From: Leptobrachium leishanense
Lineage: Eukaryota > Chordata > Amphibia > Anura > Megophryidae
Length of the DNA stretch: 64,000 nt
Assembly (NCBI GenBank): GCA_009667805.1
Contig: CM019075.1
Span: 17,724,376-17,788,375 of the forward strand
Direction of reading: 5' to 3'
Made by a program: the position numbers and the translations under genes. The notes beneath the pieces were generated by a model, which saw nothing but the letters and a program-made list of their open reading frames with translations, ran no database searches and was not told where the DNA came from. Below are positions 1 to 61,285 of the stretch, one piece after another. Numbering within the stretch: the stretch's first letter is position 1; each line of letters begins with the position of its first letter.

Positions 1-640
1 CGGGTACTGTATTCAACTGGCCAGTGAATGAAACAAACAAATCTTCGACTAGTCACGTTGGGGCCCTGTAGATTTAAACAATAATGCAGCGTGCGGTTCT
101 TAGATTTGGAACTGCGGCCTGGGAGGCCTCTCACCCATCCGATAGACAATCTGTTCAGCGCCCGACCAAGGATGTCTCTCCGCTTTTGCACTGGGACTCT
201 GTGCCACCGGATCCGCTCCTTGCTTGTCTGATCTCCACACTACAAACAACGGTCTACCGCCTGCACTCCCAATGGATCATCGCGGTCTCCTAACTCGGGG
301 TTCAGCCGGAACTAGATCGCTACTCCAACCTCTCAGTGGTGCGTAGGCAGGTCTCTGCAAGGTCACTGTCCCGATCTCCAGCACCAGTGAGGCAGCGCCT
401 GCACTCCGGCCTGGTCACGATCCCTGGCAGTCTCACGTACGTCCTCCACCTTTCGCTCACTCTGACTCTCCTCCGAATGAGGCTGCTGATCTCCTTCCTC
501 GTCCTCCCACCCACTTCCTGTACTCCCGCAAAGCATGATGGAAATTGGAGTTCCGTTGGACATAAGTCCAACATAGTTCATGTTGCCTCTGTCTCCCTCT
601 GGTGGCCATAATAAGTAAATGCAGCAAACACAGTCTTTAA
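1..640. other. Unassigned DNA upstream of the minisatellite
   Basis: No exon with convincing splice borders or family resemblance is visible here. The short ORFs on both strands (for example 84-293 and 363-722) have no recognisable motif. The block at about 80-560 is moderately GC-rich and may be the end of an old LTR or DNA transposon, but I could not identify a family. Confidence 0.4.
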
Positions 641-1530
641 ACAGCGCTACACATGTTTTGGGATGTAATGACACAGTAGGTAGATCGTATTTTGGGGTGT
701 AATAATACAGTAGGTAGTCCATGTTTTAGGGTGTAATAACAAAGCAGTTACTCTATGTTTGGGGTTTAATAACACAGCAGGTAGTCTATGTCTGGTGGTG
801 TAATAACACAGTAGGTAGACAGTGTTTTGGGGTGTATTATCACAGGAGGGAGGGGAAGGTAGATCATGATTTGAGGTTTAAAAACACAACAGGAAGTCCA
901 GGTTTTGGGGTGTAATAAGTTTAACACAGCAGGTAGTTTATGTTTTCTGGTGTAATAAGACAGCAGGTAATCTATGTTTTACAGTCTAATAACACTGCAG
1001 GTAGTATATGTTTTTGGGTTTAATAACAGCGCGGGGTCAATGTTTTGGGGTTTAATAACACAGTCTATGTCTTGGGGTGTAACAACATAGCAAGTAGTCT
1101 ATATTTTGGAGTGTAATGACAGCATTGAGGGGGTACGTTATTTATGTTTTGTCGTGTAATAACACAGCAGGTAGCCCATGTTTTGGGGAATAATACCACA
1201 GCGGGTAGCCCATGTTTTGGGGTGTAATAACACAGCAGGTAGCCCATGTTTTGGGGAATAATACCACAGCGGGTAGCCCATGTTTTGGGGTGTAATAACA
1301 CAGCAGGTAGTCCATGTTTTGGGGTGTAATAACACAGTTTTTGAGGAGTAATAACACAGCAGATATTACACCCCAAAAAATGTACTATCTCCTGTGTTAT
1401 TACACCCCAAAACATGGACTAACATAGGTAATTCATGTTTTCGGGTGTAATAACACAGTTGGCAGTTCATGTTTTGGGGTGTAATAACACAGTTGGCAGT
1501 TCATGTTTTGGGGTGTAATAATAACATAGC
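641..1530. repeat. Upstream AT-rich minisatellite, about 34-bp unit, with an inverted segment
   Basis: A unit of about 34 bp, built around the words TGTTTTGGGGTGTAATAA and CACAGCAGGTAG, recurs many times with substitutions and small indels. The copies are most regular at 1140-1340. At about 1366-1425 the units run in the opposite orientation (TTACACCCCAAAACATG), so the array contains an internal inversion and can form hairpins. ORFs of 65-116 residues on the minus strand across it are repeat artefacts. It lies just upstream of the ppp4r3a promoter region. Confidence 0.85.
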
Positions 1531-1559
1531 AGTGAGGAGCAGCTCTCTCTCTCGGCTCT

Positions 1560-2232
1560 TGCTGTGGAGTAACATGTGATATTATCACCCTCTGTTCACA
1601 GGCGGTGGGGGAGGGATGAGCAGGGCTAGGGGCGGAGGAAAAACATGGCGGCAGCGGCGCTGTGACTGATTCTGAGGGCCAGGCCCGGGCACAGAGGGCG
1701 GAGACACCGGTACTCGGCGGAGAGCAGCAGCCGGGATCACGCAGCTCAGGCCCGGGCTTCTTTACTCAGCTTCTCGTCGGGAAACGTGAGGGACCGCCAC
1801 GAAGCCCACACAGGACGGCTGGGCCGCTCTTTCTCGGCAAACCGAAGATACAGAGCAGCTACGGGTGTTAGGAAAGATCGGGGTTTGGGGCCTGCTTATC
1901 GAAAAACGGGTAACAGGAAGCAACGGCGTTCCGGCCCCTGGTACTGCGGTGCGGGCGTCAGAAAAGGCCAGAGGCTGGGGCCTGCTGGCCGGGGACCGGG
2001 AGTCAGGAAACACCGGTGTACTGGCGTCAGGAAAAGCTGGGGCTCGGGGCCTAGACACCGGAACAGGAGCCTGAGTAGAAAGCGGGGCTTGGGGCCTGAC
2101 GTAAGGAGAGGCCGGGGCTCGCGGCCTGGTGCCCGGGTTGGTGGGCTCAGGAGAGGCCGGGGCTCGGGGCCTGGCGCCCGTGTTGGTGGGCTCAGGAGAG
2201 GCCGGGGCCTGCGGAGAGACACGGGCAGCAAC
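1560..2232 (+). promoter_or_regulatory. ppp4r3a: CpG-rich promoter and 5' UTR region of ppp4r3a
   Basis: Base composition switches abruptly from AT-rich repeat to GC- and CpG-rich sequence at about 1590 and stays so up to the start codon at 2233. No convincing TATA box is visible, as is usual for broadly expressed genes with CpG-island promoters. AACATGGCGGC at 1643-1653 resembles a YY1 site, a common downstream element of TATA-less promoters. Positions 1865-2215 consist of imperfect G-rich repeats (AGGAGAGGCCGGGGCTCGGG-type units) that may form G-quadruplex in DNA or 5' UTR RNA. The transcription start cannot be fixed from sequence alone. Confidence 0.65.
1645..1665 (+). CDS. Short upstream ORF (6 codons plus stop)
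   Basis: ATG at 1645 opens a six-codon ORF (MAAAAL) ended by TGA at 1663-1665, about 570 bp upstream of the main start. The ATG overlaps the YY1-like motif. If transcription starts upstream of it, the uORF could modulate initiation at 2233. If the TSS is downstream, it is simply part of the promoter element. Confidence 0.3.
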   Translation: MAAAAL

Positions 2233-52029
<49,797 letters not shown>

Positions 52030-54260
52030 TACCAGCAAACTGCTCTAAAAAGAAATTTTAAAAGACCATACACGAGACTCACTAACTGATCTCCCTCAAA
52101 AACCGAAAACCACAGCGGTCACCCCAAGTCCTGTGTGTGCGTCCGTCACAATTCAACATGTAGATTTCTGCTCATCAAGTGCCAATTTCCAGGAGCACGT
52201 GGAGAGAGGGGAGGTGTACGTTTGAACGAAAAAAAAAAGACTTTTGTACTCTCCTAACCTAGACCACACATTGGCCTTTTCTCAGGGAAGGAATACGAAA
52301 AAAAAAAAAGATATAAAAACACAACAGAAAACAAGCTAACGGGGCAGAAGCTCGACATTGAACTCTGGGTCGGTCAGTCGCTCCAATCGGAAGATCTAAA
52401 AAAAACAAACCACGTAAAAGTCGACGTAGGATCTGAATCGATGTCCAGAAGAGGATTTTGTGCAGCTACGAAGAATGCCAGCACTTCTACTGGTGGAATA
52501 TTTCTACCTTTAGGGTTCACAGATTTTGAACATTTTTGTCATGGTCACAACACGTTTTAAAAAAAGAAAAAAAAATATGAAAAAAAAAATCCTCAGTGGG
52601 GAGGGCCAATTATAGCATTTTGTCCCTTGTTTTTTGATTTATATTTTATAATTTTTTTTTCTTCCCCCTCCCCTTTCTTCTGTTTTTATCTCGTCCCCCT
52701 CCCAGATGATGCCCGTAAAACTGCAGATTTGTCGGGAGTCGCAGGGTTAACTCCCACCTCCTTGATTTAACTATTGAGTGGAATTCTAGATGTGGTCACT
52801 TGGTCTCCTGACTATTATCCATTTATTTTATTTTTTTTGTCCACCCCGAGTGTATGCTGAATTGTTGAATATATATTTGGGACCATTAAATTTTTTTCAT
52901 GTAATATAGTCGTCGTCGTCGTTGTAATGGCTATACCTGCTTTGCAGCGTTCCTTGATCCTGGTGTCAGATTTTATTATTTGTTTTTTTGGTTTATTATT
53001 TGTTTTTTTAATTCCGTGTCTCGCTTGGAAGGTTCTACAAGACAATGTGATAATTCATTCGAAAATACCAATCTATATAAAAAAAAAAAGTATTTTACTT
53101 TTTTTGGGGGGGGGGGGGGGTGTTGCCTATTTGTTCTCCTGTCTCCATGTGTCACGTTTAAGCTTTTTATTAAAATATTTTCTTAAATGACCTGGAAAAT
53201 CCAGCTTGTAGGAATGTATTTTGGGTTTTTAACAACAAAGGGGGCGTTCCTGGCTCTATTATTCCAAAATCACATCGTTGCGGTGGCTTTACTGGTCTTG
53301 TACTTCATTAAGGTAGACCTGTCACTTCTAATTAATAGAAGTGGAAACTGATTTTACCCGTTGCGCACACCGAGAAGCAGATCCGTTTTAAAGCTATGAT
53401 TGGCCGATAATTTTAAAGGCCTATTTAATGTTTTTAACTGTGAAACTCAATGTACCCCTTGACACAGCGTTGGTGTCTTTGGTTGTCTGTGCACCATAGT
53501 CAGCACCATGGTCCTTAATCCTTATCGTTGTGGCAGCGGCACGTGGGTCTGCATTTTTTTATGTAGTGCTTAAAACAACCATAAAACCTTACAAAAAAAA
53601 AGTGTGAACAGTCTCTTCTCCTCTCACAGGAAGTTGTGCCTGCCTGCGAGCTGGATGGCTCAGTAGGTTAATGCGCTGACTGTAGTGCACTGGTTTGTTT
53701 TCTGGCAGGATTGTCTTTTCATTGAAATAAATTAGCATTCATTACAATGTCCTGGGACATACTAATAAAAAAAATAGAAATCTAAATGTTAATTCCTGAT
53801 AAAATTCCGTATCTGTGAAATGAATGTAAAAGAAAAATCTTTTTTTAAAAATGGCTCAAAAGGTTTTTATTTCTCGATTTTATTTATTTTTTTTGTCTTC
53901 TGTGGTTCCGTGAAATGAGAAACACCCCCCCCCCCCCGGCCACCTACATTCTGCTTGGTTTAAGGTTCGTATTAAGCTCCGGGGCAGACGATTGATCTGC
54001 CGGGCCACCACTATTTTCAGTAGATCCCAAAAGCTTCGCCCTCATCTATTCACTGGACTCCACACAGAATAAAAAAAGCTTTTACAAAAAAAAAAGCATA
54101 TAATTTGAATGTTCGTATAGACCACGTGAGTCTTGATATTGCTGAGCATCTCATTTAATTTTTTTCTTTTTGCCTTGTCCATCCAAGGAATACTGTATGT
54201 GTTACCATCGTTAAATGAATAGAATGTCTTCTTCACATTTGCACAAAATAAAATATTTAC
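52030..54260 (+). other. ppp4r3a: ppp4r3a 3' UTR (end uncertain)
   Basis: Follows the stop codon. Several poly(A)-signal candidates exist: ATTAAA at 52885-52890 and 53169-53174, AATAAA at 53726-53731, 53764-53769 and 54247-54252. The true end cannot be chosen without transcript data. A-rich, T-rich and C-rich runs are common. A TGGCTCAGTAGGTT word near 53657 resembles a tRNA A box, perhaps the head of a SINE fragment. Confidence 0.6.
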
Positions 54261-54391
54261 AATTCATTGTCTCAGAACTGAAACTAACGTTTTAAGGGAA
54301 AAGTAAACACGACAAAGTAGGAATCCATTTAGGTCACGTGGGTGATCTGATAATTCCATTTATTTGCTTTTTTTTCTTGTGTACTCCTAAG

Positions 54392-54832
54392 GGTAATGTC
54401 AGACTAACGCAGTCAGAGCGCACTCTGCGTGCGTGCACAACGGACAGACGTACTGAAGGAAGATACCACATGGTCCGTTTTTGTTGACAGACATAGGAAA
54501 CTATGGGAAATAAAATGATAAAAATTTGAAAAGGATATGAAAAGCCATTTTGTGCGTCAAGGTGCTGGATGTCGCAAATGCGCTGCGTCTGACCTCTCAT
54601 TCACACAGAACGCTATGCGGACGTGGCGCACTCTGCACGTCTGTGGTAGCAGTTTTACGTTCTTGCCTAACTTGCGTCCTTTTGCCACGTGTGTTGTACG
54701 TGCACAGTTCGGTGTGGACGCACTTCGTGTGTGGGTCTCTAGCTCATGATTCTATGCTACGACGGACGTTAAACTGTGCAGCAACACGGACATGATCACT
54801 GTGTTCGTCTGACATGGGCCTAATGCCTGATA
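54392..54832. mobile_element. PIF/Harbinger-like MITE, copy 2
   Basis: The left end GGGTAATGTCAGACTAACGC and right end GTTCGTCTGACATGGGCC are inverted, with TAA on both sides. The interior is rich in CGT/ACG words, as in the other copies. Confidence 0.6.
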
Positions 54833-55151
54833 TTTCCGTGCTGTTGCCTCCTGGTCTCCGTGACATGTCTAGCGTGAGTTCTCCAGGCTTGTTTATCCAG
54901 CAGGATTGTTACACGATACTGTTTATGTGCAGAGATGCGGATTGTAGCTAATTTATTTCCTACCGGCGTTCTGTTGTTTCACCGTTGGTTATCAGGTGGG
55001 TTATATGGATTTGTTGCTCACTTCCGAGTGCTTTCGTCTGCCCTGTGCCAGTAGAAGTGCTTCTCTCTTGATCTCGCGTTAATTTTATATGTTTTACAGG
55101 AGCTTTGACAAAAAATAACTTGAATCTGTTTTTCGCCATGATGCTTCAGAA

Positions 55152-55296
55152 CAGGGGTCAGCAACCTTGGCCTCCCAGATGTTTTGGAACCAAGTCTTCT
55201 ATAATGCTTATCTGCTCATTAGACTGGTAAAGCCTCTTGGGAAATGTATTTCCAAAACATCTGAGGGGGGGGGGGGCGGCAAGGTTGGTGACCCCT
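55152..55296. mobile_element. hAT-like hairpin MITE, well preserved
   Basis: Starts CAGGGGTCAGCAACCTTGGC and ends GGCAAGGTTGGTGACCCCT. These ends show the CAGGGGTC terminal inverted repeat of the family, which is typical of hAT MITEs. Confidence 0.75.
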
Positions 55297-55329
55297 CTAC
55301 TTTAGATACTATATTTTCCCTTTAAAGAC

Positions 55330-55930
55330 TAATCTGTGCATATTATTATTTATATAGCGCCAACAGTTTCTGCAGCGTTTACAGTGACCAAAGGGAACAA
55401 GATAGACGATAAATGGACATAGGATGGAAACAAGAGGTGTAGAGGGCCCTGCTCATAGGAGCTTACAGTCTCCAGTAAGTGTCCTTGGGCAAGACATCTA
55501 GTGGTACATACTTGCCTACCACACTATCAGCCATGGAGTCCAGTGGTAACGTTTCGACTGTGGAGAAGCAAGTCAAAATCCCGTTAGGCACATCTCTCCA
55601 ATACAACTGTGGAGACGTCTCGACTTTACGAGAAGTGGGTTCAACCTAACCACCAGATCACTGATCTACAATCATGGAAAGACGACTCGATCCCACTCAG
55701 AAGACACCACCAGCGAGTGTCCTTGGGCAAGACCCCTAATGATATGAATGCGCTGCACTCACAAAACACTAGTACATCTCATGGATTGTAAGATGCCTTG
55801 GGAACAGGGTCCCCCTGAATCAGGTCATCATCCGTGTGTGGTATTCCAATGTATCAACTTCTTTTACACTGATCTTGTAAAGCGCTGCGGAATATGTGGT
55901 TCTATATAATTTAAGGCTAATCATTAATTG
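55330..55930. repeat. SINE-like fragments with GCGCTGCGGAATATG tail
   Basis: TATTATTATTTATATAGCGC near 55340, then repeated TCCTTGGGCAAGAC near 55480 and 55720, then TTGTAAAGCGCTGCGGAATA near 55880. The order resembles a tRNA-SINE body and tail found in fish and amphibians. The fragments are nested and partly duplicated. Confidence 0.5.
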
Positions 55931-55972
55931 TTCTAGTTTTGGATTTCAGCTTCTGTTGTGGAACCAGTGAGC

Positions 55973-56100
55973 CAGGGGTCAGCGACCTTGGCTCATCAGA
56001 TGTTTTAGAAAATCTCCCTTGATGCTCAGCCACTTAACTTGTCTAAGCCTCATGGGAAATGCAATTTCTATACATCTGGAGGGCAAGGGTGCTGACCTCG
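55973..56100. mobile_element. hAT-like hairpin MITE
   Basis: CAGGGGTCAGCGACCTTGGC at the left and GGGCAAGGGTGCTGACCTC at the right, diverged. Confidence 0.6.
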
Positions 56101-56349
56101 TGTAATGATCCGATGTTCTACAAGAGAGACTTCAAGTAGAAAAAACTTTTCTTGTCAAGTGTGCTTACTGGGACCAGTCCAGGAACACCGTGGGTTTCCA
56201 CTGGCCAGTTGGCATTCAGAACCGAGACCTGTGTGATTTTTACCAGTTTGATATACTCCATTGTTTTAGCTTGTAAGCACGATACTTATTCTTCTTTTGT
56301 CTGTCAACGTTATCGTGTTTATTCTCTTCCTTTTGAGGGTCACCAAGAG

Positions 56350-56527
56350 CAGTGTTTCTCAACCCTGTCCTCAGGTCTCCCTAACAGGCCAGGTTTGCAG
56401 GCTATATGAAGCACAGGTGATATGGTTTGCTGCTCAGTGATTGCAGGATTCAGTCTGCATTTCCCCAAGGTGATCCTTAAAACCTGGCCTGTTAGGGGGA
56501 CCTGAGGAGCAGGGTTGAGAGACACTG
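56350..56527. mobile_element. hAT-like MITE (CAGTGTTTC family), copy 2
   Basis: CAGTGTTTCTCAACCCTGTC at the left, and AGCAGGGTTGAGAGACACTG as its inverse at the right. 178 bp and almost fully palindromic. Confidence 0.7.
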
Positions 56528-56599
56528 AGCAAAAAGACCCTTGGAAGAACGGTCTATATCTGCTTGTGAGTGGTTATATTGCATTTATGTTGTCACTTT

Positions 56600-56945
56600 T
56601 TATGCGGGGGCTATTACCCTATGGGTCTCCCTCACCCGCAACAATAGACTCTCCAGTTCTTCATGAAGTGTCTGAAAACACATTACTTTAGAGAAGCCGA
56701 TCGGCTCACTCCATAATCCCCCACTGTACATTTCATGCACCGTCTTTCCACCCAGCCCACACGCTTTCACATACTCTATTCCTGCTCACCAAGTGTGTCG
56801 CCCCTCTCCTTTCATTTGTAAGCTCTCGAGCAGTGTCCTCTCCTACTATTCTGTGTGTGTAACGTGTATGCATACTTGTTATTCTTTCTCTCCCATTGTA
56901 CAGCGCTACGGAACGTGTTGGCACTTTATAAATACTTGTAACTGT
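56600..56945. repeat. SINE-like element ending TGTACAGCGCTACGGAA
   Basis: The tail TGTACAGCGCTACGGAACGT, GTTGGCACTTTATAAAT matches the tail seen near 55890 and 61060. The 5' part is not identified. Confidence 0.45.
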
Positions 56946-57570
56946 ATTTGCATTCACTGTATCCGTCAGTCTGTCTCTGTAGCTCTATCAGTTGTGGTAA
57001 GCAGGCGCAGAACATTTTGTATCGCTAGGTGTCATGCCAAGGACGCCTGCTGGATGTGTACTCCCCGACCTCACGATATGTATAGATCTATCCCAAAACT
57101 TACTTGAGAATGAGCGGAATCTCCATCTCTTCCTGGCAAAACCTTTTCTAGATAAAAAGCAATGTCTTCACATAAACCATGAGGTTTCTGAAGGCTGCGA
57201 CAAACAATATTTATTTTTAGTTAAAAAAAAATTATTTAGCATTCACAAGGCAGTCGTACAAACCTAATCAAGTCAACATCAATACAAAATACACACATAT
57301 ACAAAAACAGCAAATTGTTGAAATATATCATATAATGTCATGGAAGCGAGTGGGTGTGTTCCTGCAGCTGATACGGCTTTTTGGAATTGAAGCAAATCTA
57401 GACAAAGAATTAAAGTGATCAACAATTGAATAATGGTAGCCCCCTGTCACGGTCGATTTCTTCCTATAAATCACTCTGAAATAGCTTTTTTAGGGAAACA
57501 AAAATTGTAATAATGGTTATATAAAGTCATCTAGTATGGCATTGCACTGGCAAGGAGGGTTCTGTGTAAG

Positions 57571-57914
57571 GCTGGGGTCAGACGAGCGTAGTTGAAGAGC
57601 GGAAGGAACGTCCGTGAGAGCGGATGTTCCTTCCACTCAAGGTATCTCTGGCCACCTCCCTGAGTGCAGTTTGTGCGCTCAGCGCTGCAATGCTCGATCC
57701 TCCTATGGAGAGCCGCGCTTTGCAGCTCCGTCAACGTGCGTCCTAGCCCTTTGACAGAGAGTGCTGCTGCACGGAAGCTGTTGCGGGCACAATTTGTGCG
57801 CGCGCAACAGCGTGTGGCTGCCTGGCACCGTCGCAGCGTCTCAATGTTGAGACGGACGCCAGAAGGCACGTCAGTACGGGCGCACATAGTGCACTCGTCT
57901 GACGCCAGCCTTAA
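57571..57914. mobile_element. PIF/Harbinger-like MITE, copy 3
   Basis: The left end GGCTGGGGTCAGACGAGCG and right end CTCGTCTGACGCCAGCC are the clearest terminal repeats of this family. The GAAGAGCGGAAGGAACGTCC subterminal word is shared with the 7836-8160 copy. Flanks are TAA and TTA. Confidence 0.7.
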
Positions 57915-58482
57915 AAGGATAAATTAAAAATGGCCAAATTGATACCATTTTAATATTACCAATATCTCAGAACAACCTTTATGCATCCCACATTTTGGAG
58001 TTATTTATTTAAAAACCGGGACGCATAACTTATAGTATTTTTTTTTCCAACAGAAGGTACATGGAGGTTAAAGGGTTAAGTCCAGTGTACACTGTGTGGA
58101 CAAACGAAAATAATTGAGACAAGTGTCAAACCGTGAACTGCAAGTCAAGATTTGCCTTACAGGTTAGTGGGTCGTATAGGCCATGTCTGGCCTTTTTATG
58201 GGGCTCTGGGAAACCAGGGCCCTATATCCAGGTTCCCCTCCTTTTTGTCGACATATTGGCTGGTGGGCAACCTCATTCCTTGGCGGTACAGTCAGCAGAT
58301 TGTATGTCATGGACAGCAAATGCTAAGTATTCAATCCCATGTGATCGCATTTGCATGGGGATGGATAAGCCACACCACAACTGTAACTGCTTATCCCTCC
58401 CAAAAGGCAGGTCTGATGGCCACTTATTGGTTTGTTGTTTGGTTTATAGACGCGTAATCCCTCCCAGCACCCGTATTCTTTC

Positions 58483-58689
58483 TTAGAAAACTGAGCTCAC
58501 ATTGGACTCCCGGTGTTTGTTCCTATTTATGTCCGCTACGTTTCGATGTCCTTCTTTCCTTCTTGGCAGCTCCCTCTTGGTTGCTGTTTTCTCTTTTGCG
58601 GCCTGATCGCTGGGATTAGGGATTAAAGATCCCGTTTCGGAAGCCTGTGATGCCAGTTTTTCAATGTGAATCTTTTCCAAAATGAACTC
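58483..58689 (-). CDS. Probable last coding exon of an unidentified convergent gene
   Basis: On the minus strand an acceptor (TTTTACATTTCAG) precedes a phase-0 open exon of 68 codons plus TAA. It starts EFILEKIHIEKLASQA and ends in a lysine/arginine-rich tail. It joins in frame to the 39-codon exon at 59941-60057. The gene would converge on ppp4r3a. The helix pattern of the joined part (hydrophobic helix, then LLQKMDMIKEFILEK) recalls the C-terminal end of the coiled-coil DUF4200 family (CCDC42/CFAP73/CCDC197), but this is a weak impression. Confidence 0.5.
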   Translation of the reverse strand, partial: EFILEKIHIEKLASQASETGSLIPNPSDQAAKEKTATKRELPRRKEGHRNVADINRNKHRESNVSSVF

Positions 58690-58974
58690 CTGAAATGTAA
58701 AACCCGGAAACCTGTTTTAGATGAACAGTCAAATTAGGCTTCGTGGGCAAATTAGGGAGGTCAAGCATTTAAAAAAAACACTTATTCAGCCCTGTATTAT
58801 TTAAAAATATGGGGGATGACATCAGATTTAGGGGCGGCAATGGAATACGTTTCCATCTTGATCACATGATAAAACATTTCAATCTTTTTTGGGAGAAAGA
58901 AAGGATGAATAAAACCAATTGTGAAATTTGGACTTAAATCATCAGTCTGCACTTTCTTATTTCAGAGCTTGAGA

Positions 58975-59405
58975 ATTGAGAGTATGACAGGCACAAGCTG
59001 CTTCCCCTGCTCCCTCTAGTGGCGGATACAGAGCATGACCGGCACAAGCTGCTCCCCCTAGTGCTGGCTACAGAGTCTGACAGGCACAAGCTGCTCCCTC
59101 TAGTTGCGGATCCCTAGTATGACAGGCACAAGCTGCTTCCCCTGCTCCCTCTAGCAGCGGATACAGAGCATGACAGGCACAAGCTGCTCCCCCTAGTGGT
59201 GGCTAGAGTCTGACAGGCACAAGCTGCTCCCCCTAGTGGTGGCTAGAGTCTGACAGGCACAAGCTGCTCCCTCTAGTTGCGGATCCAGAGTATGACAGGC
59301 ACAAGCTGCTTCCCCTGCGCCCTCTAGTGGCGGATACAGAGTATGACAGGCACAAGCTACTCACCCTGCTCCCTCTAGAGGCGGATCCAGAGTATGACAG
59401 GCAAA
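58975..59405. repeat. Minisatellite, about 40-bp unit, about 10 copies
   Basis: The core TGACAGGCACAAGCTGCTCC, followed by CCTAGTGG-type and GGATACAGAGTA-type variants, is repeated about ten times with unit lengths of about 40-50 bp. It lies inside the intron of the putative convergent gene. Confidence 0.85.
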
Positions 59406-59940
59406 GGCACAGAATTTTTTTTTTCTATCATATTTAAAAAAAATAATAGTAAAATATATGATGTGATGAAATTATTGGTATCTTTAGAAAGTCCATTTAA
59501 TGGCGAGAAAAACTGTATATAATATGTGGGGGTACAGTAAAAGATGATGTACAGCTTAACACTAACTGCAGAAAGTTAGTTAATATCCGTATATATCTGG
59601 CTCTGATGCTAGTCAGTGCCTCACCAGCCACTGACTTCACTGCACTGCACGTCCCTGGATTAGAGTACCTATAACCTCCCCTCTTCTCCAGAACTGCAGT
59701 CTTCCCTGGGCCTACAGCATGAAGCAGCAAATGAAGATCGGTATGTGTGCTCGTCACACAGCCAATTGGATTGCTCTCAAATACCACTCTCCCCACCTCC
59801 TCGACTTTCATGTTTCTCACCACCCACCTCACAACATACCTTTGCTATAAACCAATGGAATGTCTTTGCTTAATGTGCCACCTGTAAATCTTACACCAAA
59901 TTTATACAGGACTACCATCATTCTTATTACAGTTCTTTAC

Positions 59941-60057
59941 CTTGATCATGTCCATTTTCTGTAATAAATCCACTTCGGCAAGAGGCCCGTAATGTTTTAG
60001 GTGACATATCTCTGCCAGGTTAGTGACTGCCAGCAGCAGGCTGCCAATCTCAATGCT
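59941..60057 (-). CDS. Probable penultimate exon of the same convergent gene
   Basis: A 117-nt, phase 0-0 exon on the minus strand with an acceptor (CTGTCCTAG) and a donor (GTAAAG). It encodes SIEIGSLLLAVTNLAEICHL and a further 19 residues ending LLQKMDMIK. Two neighbouring exons with compatible phases and good splice sites support a real gene. No further upstream exon was found before the hAT remnant. Confidence 0.5.
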
Positions 60058-60227
60058 CTAGGACAGCAGGAAAGAACATATGGAAAGGTCACTTGATGTC
60101 AGCCACAGCAAAAACATGTACAGCACTAGTCGCAAAGGGCCAAGTTGGCACCGACACGCGCAACCCAACTTTTCGCATTGGGAAACGTCATCTATTGCTC
60201 CCAAATGAAGTTTCCCTATTGATTAGC

Positions 60228-60358
60228 CCAGGGGTCAGCAACCGTGGCCCTCCAGATGTTATGGAAAATCTCCCATGATGCTCAGCCACTCAATAGGTTG
60301 ACTAAGAATCACAGGAAATTCCAAAACATCTGGAGAGCCAAGGCTGCCGCCCCCCGGG
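60228..60358. mobile_element. hAT-like hairpin MITE
   Basis: CAGGGGTCAGCAACCGTGGC at the left, ATCTCCCATGATGCTCAGCC inside, and CATCTGGAGAGCCAAGGCTG near the right end. Confidence 0.7.
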
Positions 60359-60359
60359 T

Positions 60360-61285
60360 TAGCCAAACTGACATAATGTGATTACAGTCGACATGCGTTT
60401 GCTGACGCCTACTCAGCTCTTAGAGGATACAGCCCACAGCTATCATTACAAATACTACATGAACGTGTGCCTTTTTTTTTAAATCGTCCCGTAAACAAAG
60501 CTCTCGGGTCAGCTTCAAATAAATAAGTAAAAAAAGGGAAAAATATCTCCTTCAGTTGAAAAAGTAAAAAACGAACATAAGTAATAACTAAACAGGACCA
60601 CGTGGAATCGCCTCACGCCATCTGCGGGGGTTGGAGGGCAATTTAAAAAGTATCCTCACACCCGCTAGGTGCTTTTCTCTCTCAAACCCCATACCCAGGG
60701 TATAAATTAGGGTTGCCAGTTCAGCTAGGTTTTCCTAGACTAATATGATTTATTCATCCTGATTGTCCGTGCATGATAAATGCCACCCTGCTGTATGTAG
60801 AATTCATACGCTGCAGGTAAATCCAAAAGAAATCCCAGGAGACCAATCCTTTTTAGGTAACAGAATTTCCTCCTAAAGCATTTAAGATATACATGTTGCA
60901 GGGCAGCGCTATCCGTGGTCGAAATAGGAATGAGAAACATGGCGGATCAGGCAACCTTAGTATGAGTAGCGGGGGAACGTCCATCTTCAATGTCAGCTTG
61001 TTTGGGAGCAGGAGCCTCTCTAACTCATTTTAGTATTGCCCTAATCTATTGTAACCTCTGTACCGGGTTGTGGAATATGTTGGCGCAATAGAAATAAGCG
61101 TATAATCCAGAGCCGTAACTAGAAAGCTCAGGGCCCAGGTACGGGAACCATGATGGGCCCCCCCACCCTTGGCAAAAACATATTTTGTCCCCCCTCCCAT
61201 CAACCTGCATTGATCCCCTCCAGGTCCACAATGTTGACTCCAGACAATCCGTGTCTCATTTTTTCCAGGTCCACTATGACCTCTT
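60360..61285. other. Intergenic or intronic sequence
   Basis: A GTTGTGGAATATGTTGGCGC fragment of the SINE-like tail lies near 61065. Otherwise no gene or complete element. Confidence 0.45.

Noticed and set aside
53650..53710. A tRNA gene (TGGCTCAGTAGGTT A-box-like word)
   Set aside because: No B box or cloverleaf is visible. At most a SINE head fragment.
60740..60940. 66-codon minus-strand ORF as another exon of the convergent gene
   Set aside because: No acceptor or donor pair in the right phase, and no conserved pattern.
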